Below are positions 6,709-8,298 of a DNA stretch of 8,298 bases, piece after piece. Source of the stretch: Anaerolineae bacterium (lineage in GTDB: Bacteria; Chloroflexota; Anaerolineae; Promineifilales; Promineifilaceae). Below the pieces are notes generated by a model, which was not told where the DNA came from, did no database searches, and saw nothing but the letters and a program-made list of their open reading frames with translations. The stretch lies in assembly GCA_014879345.1 (NCBI GenBank), contig JACSSI010000183.1:1-8298 (forward strand), in the 5' to 3' direction. Numbering within the stretch: the first letter of the stretch is position 1; every line of letters begins with the position of its first letter. Made by a program: the position numbers and the translations under genes.

Positions 6709-6741
6709 CCCCCCTTTCATCCCCCTTTTTGGAGCAATCCT

Positions 6742-8298
6742 ATGAATCATTCCGACACCCGTTCTGCTAACGGGAAAACATTCACCCTATCTGTCAACGG
6801 CGAACAACGCACCTATTCCAACGACAAAGAAGGCAAGCGTCAGGCAATTCTGGATGGCTTGGGCGCCATTCAGTCTGTCCGTGTGGCACAGGATGAATAT
6901 TTGCCCAGCAATGAGGCCTTACAAGTTGTGGCGGCCGTACTCTATCCCGATGGCATCCAGACAGAATCTGCTTACCAGACGGTGTTCCAGGTGACAGAAA
7001 AAGCGTGCGCCCACATCGGTTATGGAGATGAAGTGGAACTGGGACCACCCGCAGTTCCTTTTTCCAGTCGTGGTTCCTATCGTAAGCGATACCCACCTGT
7101 GGCTACCAAAATCGTCCTAGATGAGCTGGAGATGGCTGGTACAAACAGTACCCATCCCCAGAAGGAAGCGGCTTGTACCATTATCTGGAACAAGGCGGGA
7201 TTGGCCGTTTATGGAAACCACTGGAGCAAACTGACGCCAGCGCAGCAAAAACTCATCCAAATTCAGGTGGATGAAATTGTCGGAGAAGCCGGTTGGGACA
7301 AAGATGATAGCACCGCAAACGGCATATACGCCAAACCGCTGCCCATTGACGAAGCGGCGGCACGCCGTCGGTTGATGCAGTTGTTACGCCAGGAAAACGG
7401 CCGTCCTGTCTTGGTCAGCAGTGTCATTTATCAGGTGCAGGTGGGAGCTTATGGCCGTGGTTTTTACAGCAATGAACTGGCGCCGACGTTGCAAACCATT
7501 ATCATCGAAACCCTTCAAGCCAATGGCTACCACCCTGCCCCAGAGGAAGGCGAGTACCGTCCTCTACCCGTCTCGCTTGATTCAGAGGCCGAAGCTGACA
7601 TTACCGAGAAACTGGCCGTGCTTACACCTGTCGTGACTGAATTCGGTTTGGCGCTGATGCTGCGCGATGTGTTAACGGCCGTTATCGGTCAGAACCAGCT
7701 CATCAGCGAGTGGCAGGCAGAGCAGTTGGTAAAAGACGGCCGTGTCAGCCAGGCGCTGCGGCAGTTGGGCTACCAGACCGAATTAACCTGGTGCCAGCCG
7801 TACCATTTTCAGCCGAAGCTATCGGGTCATGATGCCCGGCAAGTGATTCTCAAAGAAGTGCGTGTCAAAAACGACCCCACCAGGAAGCTGTCACTAGCCA
7901 AAGGATTGGCCGTGTTCACACCCGCTCTGGCCATTGATGATGTGGACGACACCCTGGTTTACCTGGAGATGATTGGCGCCAAGCAGTCGGTGAAAGCCAA
8001 TTGGGCGGCGCTTGTCGGTGGCGGCAAGGTGCATTGGTTGGGTCGAAAACGGATACGCCTGGACGGGATGAAGGAGCACGTAAAAATACAGGCGACGTTA
8101 CCTTGCGGCTGGGCCAATCACATCCTCATTCACAAGCAGGCCAGCCTGAAAGAGATGAACCCGGAGCAGCCTTTTTACCTGTTGGATGATGGCACGCGAC
8201 CTGCACTGAGCCAGTCGAAGTGGCCGATTCCGCCCCTGTTTTACCCCATGCTCAATAAATGCCTGGCTTTGCCTTTGTTGCCGGAATGGGCGGGGTAT
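6742..8298 (+). CDS. Large hypothetical protein, partial (C-terminus beyond right edge)
   Basis: Translation from ATG 6742 stays open for 519 codons to the last base, so the gene is cut by the window. GGAG at 6731-6734 sits seven bases before the start. I do not recognise the family. The N-terminus (FTLSVNGEQRTYSNDKEGK) looks like a short strand-rich segment; residues about 40-240 are mixed. Around 290-345 is a helical segment (VLTPVVTEFGLALMLRDVLTAVIG, WQAEQLVKDGRVSQALRQLGY) that could be a helix-turn-helix or packing region. The part after 440 has basic patches (GRKRIRLDGMKEHVK). No signal peptide, membrane helix or clear catalytic motif was seen. It is 33 bases downstream of the RadC-family gene and probably in the same transcript. 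Its DNA carries three exact ACGGCCGT octamers and several GGCCGT variants, as do its right-hand neighbours. It may be a mobile-element core protein; that is inference. Confidence 0.85.
   Translation, partial: MNHSDTRSANGKTFTLSVNGEQRTYSNDKEGKRQAILDGLGAIQSVRVAQDEYLPSNEALQVVAAVLYPDGIQTESAYQTVFQVTEKACAHIGYGDEVELGPPAVPFSSRGSYRKRYPPVATKIVLDELEMAGTNSTHPQKEAACTIIWNKAGLAVYGNHWSKLTPAQQKLIQIQVDEIVGEAGWDKDDSTANGIYAKPLPIDEAAARRRLMQLLRQENGRPVLVSSVIYQVQVGAYGRGFYSNELAPTLQTIIIETLQANGYHPAPEEGEYRPLPVSLDSEAEADITEKLAVLTPVVTEFGLALMLRDVLTAVIGQNQLISEWQAEQLVKDGRVSQALRQLGYQTELTWCQPYHFQPKLSGHDARQVILKEVRVKNDPTRKLSLAKGLAVFTPALAIDDVDDTLVYLEMIGAKQSVKANWAALVGGGKVHWLGRKRIRLDGMKEHVKIQATLPCGWANHILIHKQASLKEMNPEQPFYLLDDGTRPALSQSKWPIPPLFYPMLNKCLALPLLPEWAGY

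Larger units (their letters stand above)
3056..7743. repeat. Dispersed palindromic octamer ACGGCCGT, seven exact copies
   Basis: Exact copies start at 3056, 5485, 5521, 6069, 7397, 7675 and 7736. Four of them (3056, 5485, 6069, 7675) extend to the 10-base palindrome AACGGCCGTT. Random sequence of even composition would give about 0.13 copies in a window this long. The copies fall in different reading frames (Thr-Ala-Val, Arg-Pro-Leu, Asn-Gly-Arg, Asp-Gly-Arg), so protein sequence alone does not explain them. Six of seven lie right of 5143. Confidence 0.85.

Noticed and set aside
6709..6730. C/T-rich run with repeated CCCCC-TTT blocks between radC and the next gene
   Set aside because: It is a short polypyrimidine tract with no stem, so it is not a terminator; it gives no other signal.
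6794..7096. Minus-strand 100-codon open frame
   Set aside because: It is a shadow of the plus-strand 6742-8298 frame, which is open for 519 codons with a good ribosome site.
1..8298. CRISPR array, tRNA, rRNA or insertion sequence
   Set aside because: No regular repeat-spacer pattern, no cloverleaf and no transposase or terminal inverted repeats were seen; the regular repeats at 667-2757 are WD40 coding units.

Overview
The window looks like bacterial accessory DNA. The best guess for the host is a Chloroflexota (Anaerolineae-like) bacterium. That rests on a Thr/Pro-rich lipoprotein stalk, a CHAT-TM-WD40 giant protein next to an EACC1-like partner, and repeated use of the octamer ACGGCCGT. 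No rRNA or tRNA was seen, so the taxonomy is inference.

Left part (1-4941, AT-rich by eye): a probable signalling or conflict module. On the minus strand a 1272-residue protein (556-4374) joins a CHAT caspase-like peptidase domain with an intact His/Cys pair to one membrane helix, an Ala/Glu/Thr-rich coiled-coil stalk and about 15 WD40 repeats. It is followed on the same strand, 68 bases downstream, by a lipoprotein (1-487) that runs off the left edge. Divergently, a 141-residue protein (4516-4941) resembles the effector-associated constant component EACC1, a known companion of CHAT and similar effectors. The 141-base gap between the divergent genes probably holds both promoters and contains a small perfect inverted repeat.

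Boundary (4942-5142): no gene. It marks the change from AT-rich to GC-richer DNA and holds a perfect 22-base palindrome just upstream of the next gene.

Right part (5143-8298, GC-richer by eye): three plus-strand genes of a mobile-element flavour. They are a 220-residue protein of unknown function with a plasmid/ICE-style RSTSVGD...SFGF motif, a complete RadC-family JAMM protein (242 residues), and a 519-codon-plus protein of unknown function cut by the right edge. A perfect 10-bp hairpin lies between the first two genes; its U-tract lies on the minus-strand reading.

Two of the six genes (1-487 and 6742-8298) are open at the window edges and were found by direct translation. The model for how the left part works is inference: an outward-facing WD40 propeller and lipoprotein would sense or bind something outside the membrane, and the inner CHAT protease would be held or triggered through the EACC1-like protein.
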